Source of the DNA: a virus
Length of the DNA stretch: 21,380 nucleotides
Direction: 5' to 3' (one strand)
IMG/VR virus record: IMGVR_UViG_3300044617_002326
Coordinates: 1 to 21,380 of that record
A program made the translations under genes and the position numbers. The notes below the pieces were generated by a model, which worked only from the letters and a program-made list of their open reading frames with translations, was not told the DNA's origin and did not search any database. Below, in pieces: positions 6,847 to 14,324 of this stretch; positions within the stretch are counted from its first letter, which is position 1, and every line of letters starts with the position of its first letter.

Positions 6847-7131
6847 TTAAAACTCTATTCCAATTGTAGTAAATACATTGACTCTAATCTCATTTTGAAA
6901 ATGGTCAATTTCTGGGTTTATTACGTTTGTTAACACAACTGACCATTTCTTATGATTTGGCTCGTAAATTTTGTGATTAATTTGCATGTTTAATTCTGTT
7001 TTAAGACTCTCGGAGTTGCTTTTTGAAAAATTAGTTTCCCCAAACATCTTCATGAGTTTTGGTTCATCTATAGACGGAGAAGAAAATACATTAAGAGCTG
7101 TGCAGAGAAAGCAAATAATAAAAGCTTTCAT
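6847..7131 (-). CDS. Small secreted protein (94 residues)
   Basis: MKAFIICFLCTALNVFSSPS is a Sec signal peptide with a short basic n-region, a hydrophobic core and a likely cleavage after residue 17-18. The mature part is about 76 residues, with alternating polar and hydrophobic strands; it ends NEIRVNVFTTIGIEF. The alternating strand and terminal Phe resemble the last-strand signal of outer-membrane beta-barrel proteins, but the protein is too short for a barrel alone. It directly follows the lipoprotein gene (7 nt gap), so the two may act together in the envelope. Function unknown; this is inference from sequence features only. Confidence 0.55.
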   Translation of the reverse strand: MKAFIICFLCTALNVFSSPSIDEPKLMKMFGETNFSKSNSESLKTELNMQINHKIYEPNHKKWSVVLTNVINPEIDHFQNEIRVNVFTTIGIEF

Positions 7132-7138
7132 GTTTTTA

Positions 7139-7519
7139 CTAATCTAAAAATTCTGCAAAATTTACGTTTCTGTCCTCGTGTCTAGCGGCAACTGCTGCTC
7201 TAGCAATCTGTAGTGGATTATCGACATATGCTCTAACCCTATAACTTCCCCAAAAATCATAAGTCCAAAGTATATTTTGTCCAGGAGGATATAGGTATGC
7301 AACTATTGCGTGTCCGTTGTATTTTTGTTTTTTAGGATCGTACCAAGTGTATCTAACTACTTTTGCCCATATATCGTATTTTTTAAGTCCTTGCTTAAAT
7401 GCAATTGCGGTAGGAAGACAAGCGTTTTTCTTTGTTTCCATCCAACTCTCTGGGTTTTTTGGTGTTGTTTGGCATCCCACAAAAAATATGCATGTAAAAA
7501 AAAGACATAGTGTTTTCAT
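7139..7519 (-). CDS. Lipoprotein with a Cys/His/Asp set (transglutaminase- or papain-like candidate)
   Basis: 126 residues. MKTLCLFFTCIFFVGCQTT is a lipoprotein signal with lipobox FVGC and lipidated Cys16; Gln17 at +2 suggests outer-membrane sorting. The mature domain carries ACLPTAIAF with Cys34, NGHAIVAYLYP with His70 and LWTYDFWGS with Asp88, in the order and spacing of a papain/transglutaminase-like catalytic triad. A phage lipoprotein of this kind could modify cell-wall or surface proteins or block superinfection; that is inference. It is the first gene of a pair with the secreted 94-residue protein. An exact TATAAATA lies 5 nt before the ATG. Confidence 0.6.
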   Translation of the reverse strand: MKTLCLFFTCIFFVGCQTTPKNPESWMETKKNACLPTAIAFKQGLKKYDIWAKVVRYTWYDPKKQKYNGHAIVAYLYPPGQNILWTYDFWGSYRVRAYVDNPLQIARAAVAARHEDRNVNFAEFLD

Positions 7520-7524
7520 ATAAC

Positions 7525-7532
7525 TATTTATA
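7525..7532 (-). promoter_or_regulatory. T4-type late promoter octamer before the lipoprotein gene
   Basis: An exact TATAAATA on the minus strand, followed by GTTAT and the ATG. With T4 late initiation a few nt downstream of the octamer, the mRNA would start at or very near the AUG. It overlaps the C-terminal codons of the macro-like gene. Confidence 0.55.
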
Positions 7533-7929
7533 CTAAATTATCTTTCCAACAAAAAATTACATTGTCATATTTCTCTAAAGTGAGAACTAGATTGTGATGA
7601 ACTAATAATTCCCAAATTCTGTATTTGTTGGCTAAACCAGCTCCAAGCTTAGATATATAAAACGTTTTATTAGGATGCTTTTTAACAATAGCTTCTAATT
7701 TTTTAAGCTCTTCAAAAAAAATTAGCGAATATTCTTCCGGTCTGTAGAACGAACCCTCGTTGTTGTCTGGAAATTTTTTTGTAATAAAACCTATTGCATG
7801 AGGATGATCTCGAAGACAAACTGCTCCGCCCTTACCTCGTCTTTGTAAATTATCTCCAAAAACAAAATAACTTGTCGGATTATTGTCTAAAAATTGCCAA
7901 TCAATTGTTATATCTTTATACTCAGCCAT
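7528..7929 (-). CDS. Macro-domain-like phage protein
   Basis: 133 residues. VFGDNLQRRGKGGAVCLRDH (23-42) resembles the Asn and Gly-rich ligand loop of macro domains (xGNxxGRGGAA type). FYISKLGAGLANKYRIW (90-106) resembles their second glycine-rich loop. I recall a phage/bacterial family with this FGDN...GGKGGA signature but no proven activity. Macro domains bind or remove ADP-ribose, so reversal of a host ADP-ribosylation defence is a possible role. The gene lies between the nuclease and the lipoprotein gene. Confidence 0.5.
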   Translation of the reverse strand: MAEYKDITIDWQFLDNNPTSYFVFGDNLQRRGKGGAVCLRDHPHAIGFITKKFPDNNEGSFYRPEEYSLIFFEELKKLEAIVKKHPNKTFYISKLGAGLANKYRIWELLVHHNLVLTLEKYDNVIFCWKDNLV

Positions 7930-7956
7930 AATTTTTAATTAAATATTAATCGAGAA

Positions 7957-8313
7957 TTACTTGATAGTATATCTTACAGCTAAACCTTCTTCAATCAACT
8001 GCTCATTAACACTTTTGGTAGTGTTGGGAAGAAAGAGCTCGGCCAACCAACGTCCATATTTTTCTTTATTATCTTTGTGTGTTTTGATGATAATATTTTT
8101 TTTATTTACTAATTGAATTAAGCGTTCTTTAGCAATGTTTGCTTGATTTTTAGATGAACCCTTTAATTCAGGAGCATTTATGCCCAGCAAGCGAAAAGAC
8201 TGTTTTTTAAGGCATACACCAAAACCAAGATCTACGTCAGCTGTAACCGTATCTCCATCATAAACATCGATTATGAATGCAGAATAGGTGAATGACTGCT
8301 GATTGTTCATCAT
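7957..8313 (-). CDS. Staphylococcal-nuclease-like endonuclease (TNase/SNase domain)
   Basis: 118 residues, a nearly minimal SNase (OB-fold) domain. DVYDGDTVTADVDLG (16-30) holds the metal-binding Asp at 19/21. FRLLGINAPEL (40-50) gives catalytic Arg41 and Glu49. EKYGRWLAELF (84-94) gives Arg88. These match Arg35, Glu43 and Arg87 of staphylococcal nuclease. NEQLIEEGLAVRY closes the fold. No signal peptide, so it probably acts in the cytoplasm, for example on host DNA or RNA. The start is uncertain: two ATGs are adjacent and AAGGA touches the first, so the second is slightly better spaced. It follows gp19 by 26 nt. Confidence 0.85.
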   Translation of the reverse strand: MMNNQQSFTYSAFIIDVYDGDTVTADVDLGFGVCLKKQSFRLLGINAPELKGSSKNQANIAKERLIQLVNKKNIIIKTHKDNKEKYGRWLAELFLPNTTKSVNEQLIEEGLAVRYTIK

Positions 8314-8339
8314 TCCTTTTTAGCTTAAACTTTTAAATA

Positions 8340-8906
8340 TTAACTTGGGAAAGGTGCTCTGTCGCTTTCGTTAGTTTTTCCTGCAGAAGTAACTCTCCAG
8401 TATTGATATGCTATTGTAGCCTGGATTTGAACAACGGTTCCTGTATCGCCAATATTGTATGCGGCATCACCAAGATTTTGAACCCAGACACCATACATGA
8501 TGTATGTTCTAATCATAGCTCTTTGTTTATCCATTAAATGGAAAGACAATTGAGAGTTTGTTCCAGGAATTCCATATCTACCCTTAGAGTTCGCATCATC
8601 AAACAATATTCTTAGCGACTCCTCTAAGCGAGACCTAATATAATAACTTTGATCACATCTAAATGTAAGTTGGTAACCAGCAGAACCTGGATATTGAACG
8701 GTTCCAGGAACGTTAAAGGAAAGTCCCATGTATGGAACTGGCACGTTTGTTATTTGCTTTCCGGGTAGTGAGGCTGTCTCTACATAAACCAAATCTTCAT
8801 CTTTGAGAAAATTTGTTGTTCCTATTTGCCCTAAAGCAAATTGAAACTGTCTAGCAAAATCATTCTTTACTGCTGCTGAGTAGAAGGCTGTAATATCTTG
8901 GTTCAT
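8340..8906 (-). CDS. 19: Tail tube protein gp19
   Basis: 188 residues (T4 gp19: 163). DITAFYSAAVKNDFARQFQFAL opens as in T4-type tube monomers. VYVETASLPGKQITNVPVPYMGLSFNVPG (about 41-69) is the conserved core with the ASLPG loop, and YQLTFRCDQSYYIRSRLEESL matches the second tube segment. Many copies stack into the inner tube of the contractile tail. It follows gp18 by 24 nt, as in T4. GATAAATA, one base from the late octamer, lies 10 nt before the ATG. Confidence 0.9.
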   Translation of the reverse strand: MNQDITAFYSAAVKNDFARQFQFALGQIGTTNFLKDEDLVYVETASLPGKQITNVPVPYMGLSFNVPGTVQYPGSAGYQLTFRCDQSYYIRSRLEESLRILFDDANSKGRYGIPGTNSQLSFHLMDKQRAMIRTYIMYGVWVQNLGDAAYNIGDTGTVVQIQATIAYQYWRVTSAGKTNESDRAPFPS

Positions 8907-8916
8907 AATGTAATTT

Positions 8917-8924
8917 TATTTATC
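8917..8924 (-). promoter_or_regulatory. Late-promoter-like octamer before gp19
   Basis: GATAAATA on the minus strand, in the 24-nt gap between gp18 and gp19 and 10 nt before the gp19 ATG. It has one mismatch to TATAAATA. Confidence 0.4.
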
Positions 8925-8930
8925 TAATTG

Positions 8931-11240
8931 TTAAATTAATTCCTGGAAGTCTTGTCCTGTACGAGTGGCAATAAAGTTGACCAAAATAAACTCAGCTGTT
9001 CTGACCGGTTTAATGTAAATATCAACAATCAACTCGTTTTGATCAATAGTATCAGGAGTGTTATTTCTTTGATCAGCTACAATCAAATAATCGTAAAGGC
9101 CTTCTGTTTGTTTGGCCATTTCAAATATTGGAGTAATGACTGCTACTAAACGTGATCTAGTAAAGTCGGTATTTGGCTCAAAAACAAAGTATTTAAGAGT
9201 TCTTTGAGTTGCTCTTTCTAAATATAAAAATAATCTACGAACGTTTATTCTGTCAAATGCTGATGGTCTGGTTTGTAGTGTTTTTTGTCCCATTACCACG
9301 TGACCATCTCCGTTAAAGAAAACAACAGGATTTACTGAAATTTCATAGAGTCTGTCTCGTTGCTTTTGATTTGGATTAAATGCTATATCTAATGCATTAA
9401 ACACACCTCTAGTTAAACCAGCAGGAGCAGACCAAGGTTGAGCAACAGCATCATTGCGAGCAAATATAGCTGAGGCATATCCAGAAAACGGCATCCAAAA
9501 CCTTCTGCTAGTAAACATATCCATAATTTTAATCCAATTACCGTACATTGCAGCATAATTGGATTCAAACGCTGATTGTTCTCTAAGAGGTTTGTAGATA
9601 TCTGAAGTAAAATCTTTACTCTTTAATTCTGCTATCTTTGCATCTCTTCCGTTAACAAATGTTTGTCTTAGAGGATCAATAATAGCAACGCAGTCTTTAC
9701 GTACGTTTTGAGCGAAATTTATTAATGTTGTTGTAATTGCTTTCCAATTCTGTAATAAGTCTTTATTATCTGGCTTTGCAACAAACTTTTCATCGTCGAA
9801 TGCTATGTCTTTATTTGTTTCAGTATTAGCAAATATTGTAGAAAGTCCACAGTCTGTTATAACGTCTATTTGTATATCATCTACGCACTCTAAAGGCCTT
9901 AAAGCTCTATCGAGCTTAAATTGAACGTTTCCTATGCGCTTGCTGTTTTCAGCTGCTCTTGTGTCAGGAGAATAAATTCCTAAAGGCATCAATACTTTAG
10001 CACTTTCGTGTACCGTAAATCTAGCAGTTGGAAAAGGACTTCCATTACTTGTCCAGTCAAACTGCTTAGAAATTATAGGATTAATAAACATTTTTACTGT
10101 AGGAGAATTGCTGTTGATTAGATCTTCTACAAAAGCGTTTGAAAGAAGTCCTCCATTTGGGCTGACCTGTCTTCTATTATAGTCAAATGAACCAATATAT
10201 TTTTCTGATCTTCCTAAAGTCAGTAATGCTGGATCGGCTGTGGATCTACGAATCTTGAAAATGCCTAAAGAAACATGATCTTGATATCTCTCAGTTTCGT
10301 ATCCAACGAATCCTACCTTTTCTAAACTTTCTGAAATTGAAGTAATTCCTCTTTCACTTTCTAATTTTGTGGTATCCAGTTGAAAGTCCAAACGATTTTC
10401 AGGAATATCTGCTTGTATTGGAGTACCGTCAATCGGATCTGCTCCAATAAACGTATTCATTGCTCTAATGGAATCAAAGTCAGGAGAAGTTGATGAAAGA
10501 GTTGCAAGATTGTCTGCAAATCCTATATAATGACCTTCTGCTAACTCATTGATGTTTGATTGTATGTCGTTAAACACGACAAACCCAGCATCAATTGTCC
10601 CTACATCTATTACAATTTTTCTTCCATTAGAATCTACTGCAGGAAGTCCTGTAGTTGGGTCTATTTCATATACTGCGTTCCACTGAGATGATCCGGGATT
10701 TACGACCATGTTCAAACCAGTAATTGGATCGCTATCGAGTGTAGGATTAACTGATGTATTTCCCCAAGGAATTCCAGCCGTTTTAAACATTTCATATTGC
10801 TCTTCGGTAAAGGTAAATGCTCGAGGAGCTCCAACTTGCCACTCTACAACTGCTGGTGAAATAACTATAGTGGATCCAGTTACAGGATCTAGACCAGTCA
10901 CTTCTGGTCTGATACCAGATGCCATTGGATAAAACAAACCAGTTGTTCCTGCTGAAAAATCAGATCCTTTGTTATCACCATAGGGTAGACGAAGGGCTGC
11001 AAGAACACCAGGAGAATTCAAAACTTCTCTGCACGAATAATAGAAATAACGTTCTGCTGGAGAAGTAGGAATTCCGAACACAGCTTCTAATTCACTAGCT
11101 GATGTAATAATTAATGGCTCATTAACTGGACCTTGTGGAGCAAAACCAATGACGAGGCACGTTGTTCCAATTGGTAAATTTGCTCTTAAGGAAAGATCTT
11201 TTTCAGTAATTTGTACTCCAGGCGATTGAATAATTCTCAT
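8931..11240 (-). CDS. 18: Contractile tail sheath protein gp18
   Basis: 769 residues, about 110 longer than T4 gp18 (659). The N-terminus IIQSPGVQITEKDLSLRA is typical of sheath proteins (xxSPGVxxxExD). YRxxNPVVFF-like SVNPVVFFNGDGHVVMGQKTL (about 646-666) and the INVRRLFLYLERA segment near residue 680 are the conserved C-terminal sheath domain that forms the contractile fibre. Residues about 115-275 hold four DP-x-(T/D)-G motifs (DPVTG 118, DPITG 171, DPTTG 194, DPIDG 268) in what looks like an inserted surface region. AATAAGTA lies 6 nt before the ATG as a weak late-promoter match. It follows the tube-like virion protein by 12 nt. Confidence 0.93.
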   Translation of the reverse strand: MRIIQSPGVQITEKDLSLRANLPIGTTCLVIGFAPQGPVNEPLIITSASELEAVFGIPTSPAERYFYYSCREVLNSPGVLAALRLPYGDNKGSDFSAGTTGLFYPMASGIRPEVTGLDPVTGSTIVISPAVVEWQVGAPRAFTFTEEQYEMFKTAGIPWGNTSVNPTLDSDPITGLNMVVNPGSSQWNAVYEIDPTTGLPAVDSNGRKIVIDVGTIDAGFVVFNDIQSNINELAEGHYIGFADNLATLSSTSPDFDSIRAMNTFIGADPIDGTPIQADIPENRLDFQLDTTKLESERGITSISESLEKVGFVGYETERYQDHVSLGIFKIRRSTADPALLTLGRSEKYIGSFDYNRRQVSPNGGLLSNAFVEDLINSNSPTVKMFINPIISKQFDWTSNGSPFPTARFTVHESAKVLMPLGIYSPDTRAAENSKRIGNVQFKLDRALRPLECVDDIQIDVITDCGLSTIFANTETNKDIAFDDEKFVAKPDNKDLLQNWKAITTTLINFAQNVRKDCVAIIDPLRQTFVNGRDAKIAELKSKDFTSDIYKPLREQSAFESNYAAMYGNWIKIMDMFTSRRFWMPFSGYASAIFARNDAVAQPWSAPAGLTRGVFNALDIAFNPNQKQRDRLYEISVNPVVFFNGDGHVVMGQKTLQTRPSAFDRINVRRLFLYLERATQRTLKYFVFEPNTDFTRSRLVAVITPIFEMAKQTEGLYDYLIVADQRNNTPDTIDQNELIVDIYIKPVRTAEFILVNFIATRTGQDFQELI

Positions 11241-11246
11241 AAAAAT

Positions 11247-11254
11247 TACTTATT
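11247..11254 (-). promoter_or_regulatory. Weak late-promoter-like element before gp18
   Basis: AATAAGTA on the minus strand, 6 nt before the gp18 ATG; two mismatches to TATAAATA. The same eight bases with the same 6-nt spacing occur before the 134-residue gene at 6312. Called only because of position and recurrence. Confidence 0.25.
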
Positions 11255-11879
11255 ATTTCTTTGGATATTTTTTTGGACGATACATATTTAATTGTCCGAA
11301 ATGAAAATCGGCTGTAGTTTCATTAAGTTGGCTATCTCTGTAAGAATAAGAAATTCCTTTTAAAGAAGTTATAAAGCAATTCATATACATAAATTCCATA
11401 ATGACGTCATTATATTCATTGAGAGCTAAGATAGATAAATTAGTTTGATATTCAGCGTTTCGTCCAGATTCTGCTATATCCATACGATTAGAGGGTGGAG
11501 CAGAATATGAACTATTAATAGGGTCGTTTAATATCGAAAGCCATTTCCATAAAATATAATAATTTTTAAAGTCGTTATCAATAATAAAGTTAACCGTTAA
11601 AGGAGGATATGAAGGTCTACTATAAGATGACCAATTTGTACCTTGTCCGCCAAATCTCAATTCGATTGGAGAAACTATTGAATCAGGAACAATTGTTCCA
11701 TGAACAGTTGCTTGTAAATAATCAACGTCCAAATCAGGATCTTGTTTGCTCATTTTTCGCAAAACTTGTGGCAAAGTCATTACCAATAAAAATTTATCTT
11801 TTGCTGATGTGTTTAATGGTGATTGAAACAAAGGATTAGTGCAAAAAGGTTTTCCGTCTGTGCAAATTTGTTGTTGCAT
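11253..11879 (-). CDS. Probable tail-tube-like virion protein between gp17 and gp18
   Basis: 208 residues. After a Cys-containing N-terminus (CTDGKPFCTNPLF), the body reads as a beta-rich domain. It contains VDYLQATVHGTIVPDSIVSP, PLTVNFIIDNDFKNYYILWKWL (about 94-115), then TNLSILALNEYNDVIMEFMYMNCFITSLKGISYSYRD. The pattern of a strand with a conserved (F/Y)xNYYxLWKWL helix and a C-terminal LKGI.YSYRD strand pair is what I expect from gp19/gp54-type tube-fold proteins. I therefore infer a tube paralog, perhaps a tube initiator or tail terminator. T4 has no gene between 17 and 18. TATAATTA lies 5 nt before the ATG. Confidence 0.5.
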   Translation of the reverse strand: MQQQICTDGKPFCTNPLFQSPLNTSAKDKFLLVMTLPQVLRKMSKQDPDLDVDYLQATVHGTIVPDSIVSPIELRFGGQGTNWSSYSRPSYPPLTVNFIIDNDFKNYYILWKWLSILNDPINSSYSAPPSNRMDIAESGRNAEYQTNLSILALNEYNDVIMEFMYMNCFITSLKGISYSYRDSQLNETTADFHFGQLNMYRPKKYPKK

Positions 11880-11884
11880 AAACC

Positions 11885-11892
11885 TAATTATA
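11885..11892 (-). promoter_or_regulatory. Late-promoter-like octamer before the tube-like gene
   Basis: TATAATTA followed by GGTTT and ATG on the minus strand. The 16 bases from octamer to start codon differ at one position from those before the small gene at 14274. A perfect TATAAT plus a TTGACA 19 nt upstream (11917-11912) could also make a sigma70 site, although that spacer is long. Confidence 0.45.
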
Positions 11893-13879
11893 AAAACTTA
11901 AATCCTAAATCTGTCAAATCGTCTACATCTAAATCAAATTTATTAAGTATTTCATCCTCATTAAAAACAGATGTATAATAATTTGATGTTGGTTGCTTTT
12001 CTGTTAATTCAAACTCTTCAACTTGTTTGTTGTTATTATTTAAATCCTTAATTCCATAATATTCTGGATAGACCTCCCAATAATTATTACTGACTATAGA
12101 AAGAGGCTTGTTTTGAGCATCAAAGTGCTCAATTTGGAAATATTGTTCGCAAAGTGAAGGCTCTAAAATGAAGAGAGCCCAAACTAAAGACATTACCCTA
12201 TCGTCAAAAAAGGAGTCACTTTTCTTTTTGAATACTCCATGCGGAAATCTTACAAACGTCTCGAATTCTGAAATGGTACTAGCATCGTTAATTTTTACAC
12301 ACTGTAAATGATTTACCCAATATCTCATGTTTTGGATTCCGTCAAATTTAATATTTTGATGAGATAAAATTCCTAAAGATCTAGTTTTATTGTATCTGTC
12401 TTGTTCTGATACCTTTGAATATCCAACAATCTTCTCGTATTGATGAGTGTAATAAAGAGCATCAATAACTTGTGCTCCACAATTATTTCTTTCAATTAAA
12501 ATTGGAGGTAACCCCCAAGATTCAATTAGTAGTTTGAGTTTGTTTGCGAAATGGAAAGGTTCGATGTCTGGTGAAGCATATATAGCAACTTGTTCAATAT
12601 TTTTTAAATCTGTTATGTCTAATACTTGTGCTACAGAAGATGCTCTGCCTATTCCTTCTCCAACATCAACACCTATAACATAAAGTTTTTTTATATCTGG
12701 TTTTTGAAAGACTTTGTAAGTTCCATCTTCAGAAATCCATATAGGATCTTTTTTAGTTTTTTTAAAAAATTCTATAATATTGCTTCCTACAGCTGTTGAA
12801 TAGCTGTCTAAGAAAGTATTACCAAATTCTTGTTGAAATCTTTCCTCTGATCCAAGTAATTGTATTTGATTGGATTTCCACACTTCATCTCGTCCTGGCT
12901 TATCCCACCAATCAATTCTTGAAGCATGCCAATCCGGTAAAGTTCCGCTTTCTGCTCCTGAGAATATTTCATAAAATTTATTTCCAACTCCGTTTGGCGT
13001 ACTGACTAATAAAATTTTAGATGTTTTACCGGATGAAGTAGCTGGAATAACAGAAGACCAAAATTCTTCTAAAATATGACTTTCTATAAAAGCTACCTCA
13101 TCAATAGCTAAAGTATTTAAGCTGTCTCCTCTAATTGATGTAGCGGTTGTGGTCGATACAACAATACTTGAATCGTTAGCAAAAGTTACTCCTGTTTTTC
13201 CGTAGTCTTTAACTCCTGGTTTGATGTAGTTTGGCAGTTGTTCATAAGCCATTCTAACTCTCTTAAAAATATTAATTGCAGTAGATTCTTTGTTTGCGAC
13301 AATTGCTGCTCTATGATCGTCATTGAAGCAGGTCATCCAAAGAACAAAAATTGTTAAAAGGGTCGATTTCCCAGATTGTCTTGAAGCTAAATTAACAGTA
13401 AATCGGTTATTCACCATATTTAACAACATATTTTTTTGAGCTTCATATAATTTGATTTTTTGCTTACCGTTGTCTATATTAACAATGTAAAAAAAGTTTT
13501 CAGCAAAATGTACAACATCTTGTTTGCACTTTTCAAGTTGCTCAAGCATTGTTAGCGTATATTTGTAGGGAGCTCCAGCTATTGGAATATTTTTTGAACC
13601 TCTATAATAGTAAGATGGATCGATTGGCTCTGAAAAAATTTCTGATTCTTTTTGGAGTTGAACGTATCCGGGCTCTAAAAACTTTTCATCGGATAATTCC
13701 TGTTTAAAGATATTTTCTTCTTGTTTGTTATTTTGTAAATTTGCAGCAGTTGATAGTTCAAAATTACTCTTTGCTGGTCTTCCTCTTTGCTTGTTCTGTT
13801 TTTCTTTTTTGGGTCGACCTCTTTTGGGTTTATTTTTTGAACCTTTTGGTCTGCCTGGTCTCTTTATAAAAGGGTTCAT
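11888..13879 (-). CDS. 17: Terminase large subunit gp17 with N-terminal AT-hooks
   Basis: 663 residues (T4 gp17: 610). ATPase domain: Walker A SRQSGKST at 166-173, Walker B LAIDE at 257-261, and a coupling segment VSTPNGVGN at 292-300. Nuclease domain: VIGVDVGEG with Asp405, LIERNN with Glu463, and FFDDRVMSL with Asp559/560, the RNase H-like metal triad. It drives genome packaging and cuts concatemers at the portal. Unusual feature: residues 1-37 carry three AT-hook cores (GRP at 9-11, 21-23, 33-35) in a Lys/Arg-rich context, exactly 12 residues apart. The start overlaps the upstream small gene by 4 nt. Confidence 0.95.
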   Translation of the reverse strand: MNPFIKRPGRPKGSKNKPKRGRPKKEKQNKQRGRPAKSNFELSTAANLQNNKQEENIFKQELSDEKFLEPGYVQLQKESEIFSEPIDPSYYYRGSKNIPIAGAPYKYTLTMLEQLEKCKQDVVHFAENFFYIVNIDNGKQKIKLYEAQKNMLLNMVNNRFTVNLASRQSGKSTLLTIFVLWMTCFNDDHRAAIVANKESTAINIFKRVRMAYEQLPNYIKPGVKDYGKTGVTFANDSSIVVSTTTATSIRGDSLNTLAIDEVAFIESHILEEFWSSVIPATSSGKTSKILLVSTPNGVGNKFYEIFSGAESGTLPDWHASRIDWWDKPGRDEVWKSNQIQLLGSEERFQQEFGNTFLDSYSTAVGSNIIEFFKKTKKDPIWISEDGTYKVFQKPDIKKLYVIGVDVGEGIGRASSVAQVLDITDLKNIEQVAIYASPDIEPFHFANKLKLLIESWGLPPILIERNNCGAQVIDALYYTHQYEKIVGYSKVSEQDRYNKTRSLGILSHQNIKFDGIQNMRYWVNHLQCVKINDASTISEFETFVRFPHGVFKKKSDSFFDDRVMSLVWALFILEPSLCEQYFQIEHFDAQNKPLSIVSNNYWEVYPEYYGIKDLNNNNKQVEEFELTEKQPTSNYYTSVFNEDEILNKFDLDVDDLTDLGFKFL

Positions 13880-14274
13880 GGCCGATTACTAACAATTTCG
13901 ATAAAAGTAGATCTCAATAAATCGACCAAAGCTGCCTCATCTTTTGATGTAGGTGTGTTAAATACAACTACTTTTTCGTTTTCTAAGGAATATCCTATTA
14001 GTGCAAAACAGCTCATGTACTCTTCTGTTAAAGAGGCTAAATGAGCGAATTCTTTAAATTTTGTTTTTTTATCGTTGATGTAATCGTTTTTATAACGAAG
14101 AAGAGCTTGAGCCAACAATTGTTCTACTAAATTAGGATTGTTTTTAACATTTTCGCTTAAGCTTGGCGTCTGAGTTGCTTGTAAGTTGTTGGTGAGGGAA
14201 TTGGTAGAGATCTTGCTCTTCTTTTTTTGAGGAGATTTGCCTTTTTTTTTATTTGATGAGTTCGGCTCAGACAT
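13876..14274 (-). CDS. Unknown 132-residue protein upstream of gp17 (small terminase candidate by position)
   Basis: I place the start at the ATG of MSEPNSSNKKKGK. A TTG 21 nt upstream is also in frame, but it would place the start codon upstream of the late octamer. The first 45 residues are Lys/Ser/Asn-rich and disordered. Residues about 50-132 are a compact domain with a helix (NLVEQLLAQALLRYKNDYIN), then YMSCFALIGYSLENEKVVVFNTPTSKDEAALVDLLRSTFIE. T4 gp16, the small terminase (164 residues), occupies this slot, so that role is possible. I see no gp16 signature, and it may be an unrelated conserved phage protein. It overlaps gp17 by 4 nt and has an exact late octamer 5 nt before the ATG. 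Confidence 0.5.
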   Translation of the reverse strand: MSEPNSSNKKKGKSPQKKKSKISTNSLTNNLQATQTPSLSENVKNNPNLVEQLLAQALLRYKNDYINDKKTKFKEFAHLASLTEEYMSCFALIGYSLENEKVVVFNTPTSKDEAALVDLLRSTFIEIVSNRP

Positions 14275-14279
14275 AAACC

Positions 14280-14287
14280 TATTTATA
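14280..14287 (-). promoter_or_regulatory. T4-type late promoter octamer before the gp17 operon
   Basis: An exact TATAAATA on the minus strand, then GGTTT and ATG. It is placed where the late packaging and tail genes begin, and again the predicted transcript start coincides with the start codon. It also argues for the ATG at 14274 over the upstream TTG. Confidence 0.6.
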
Positions 14288-14324
14288 ACAAACAAAGATT
14301 AAAGTTACATGTAAAATACACATT

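Noticed and set aside
14275-14295. Upstream TTG start for the gene before gp17
   Set aside because: It would place the start codon upstream of the TATAAATA octamer; the ATG at 14274 has the same 5-nt spacing as other late genes.
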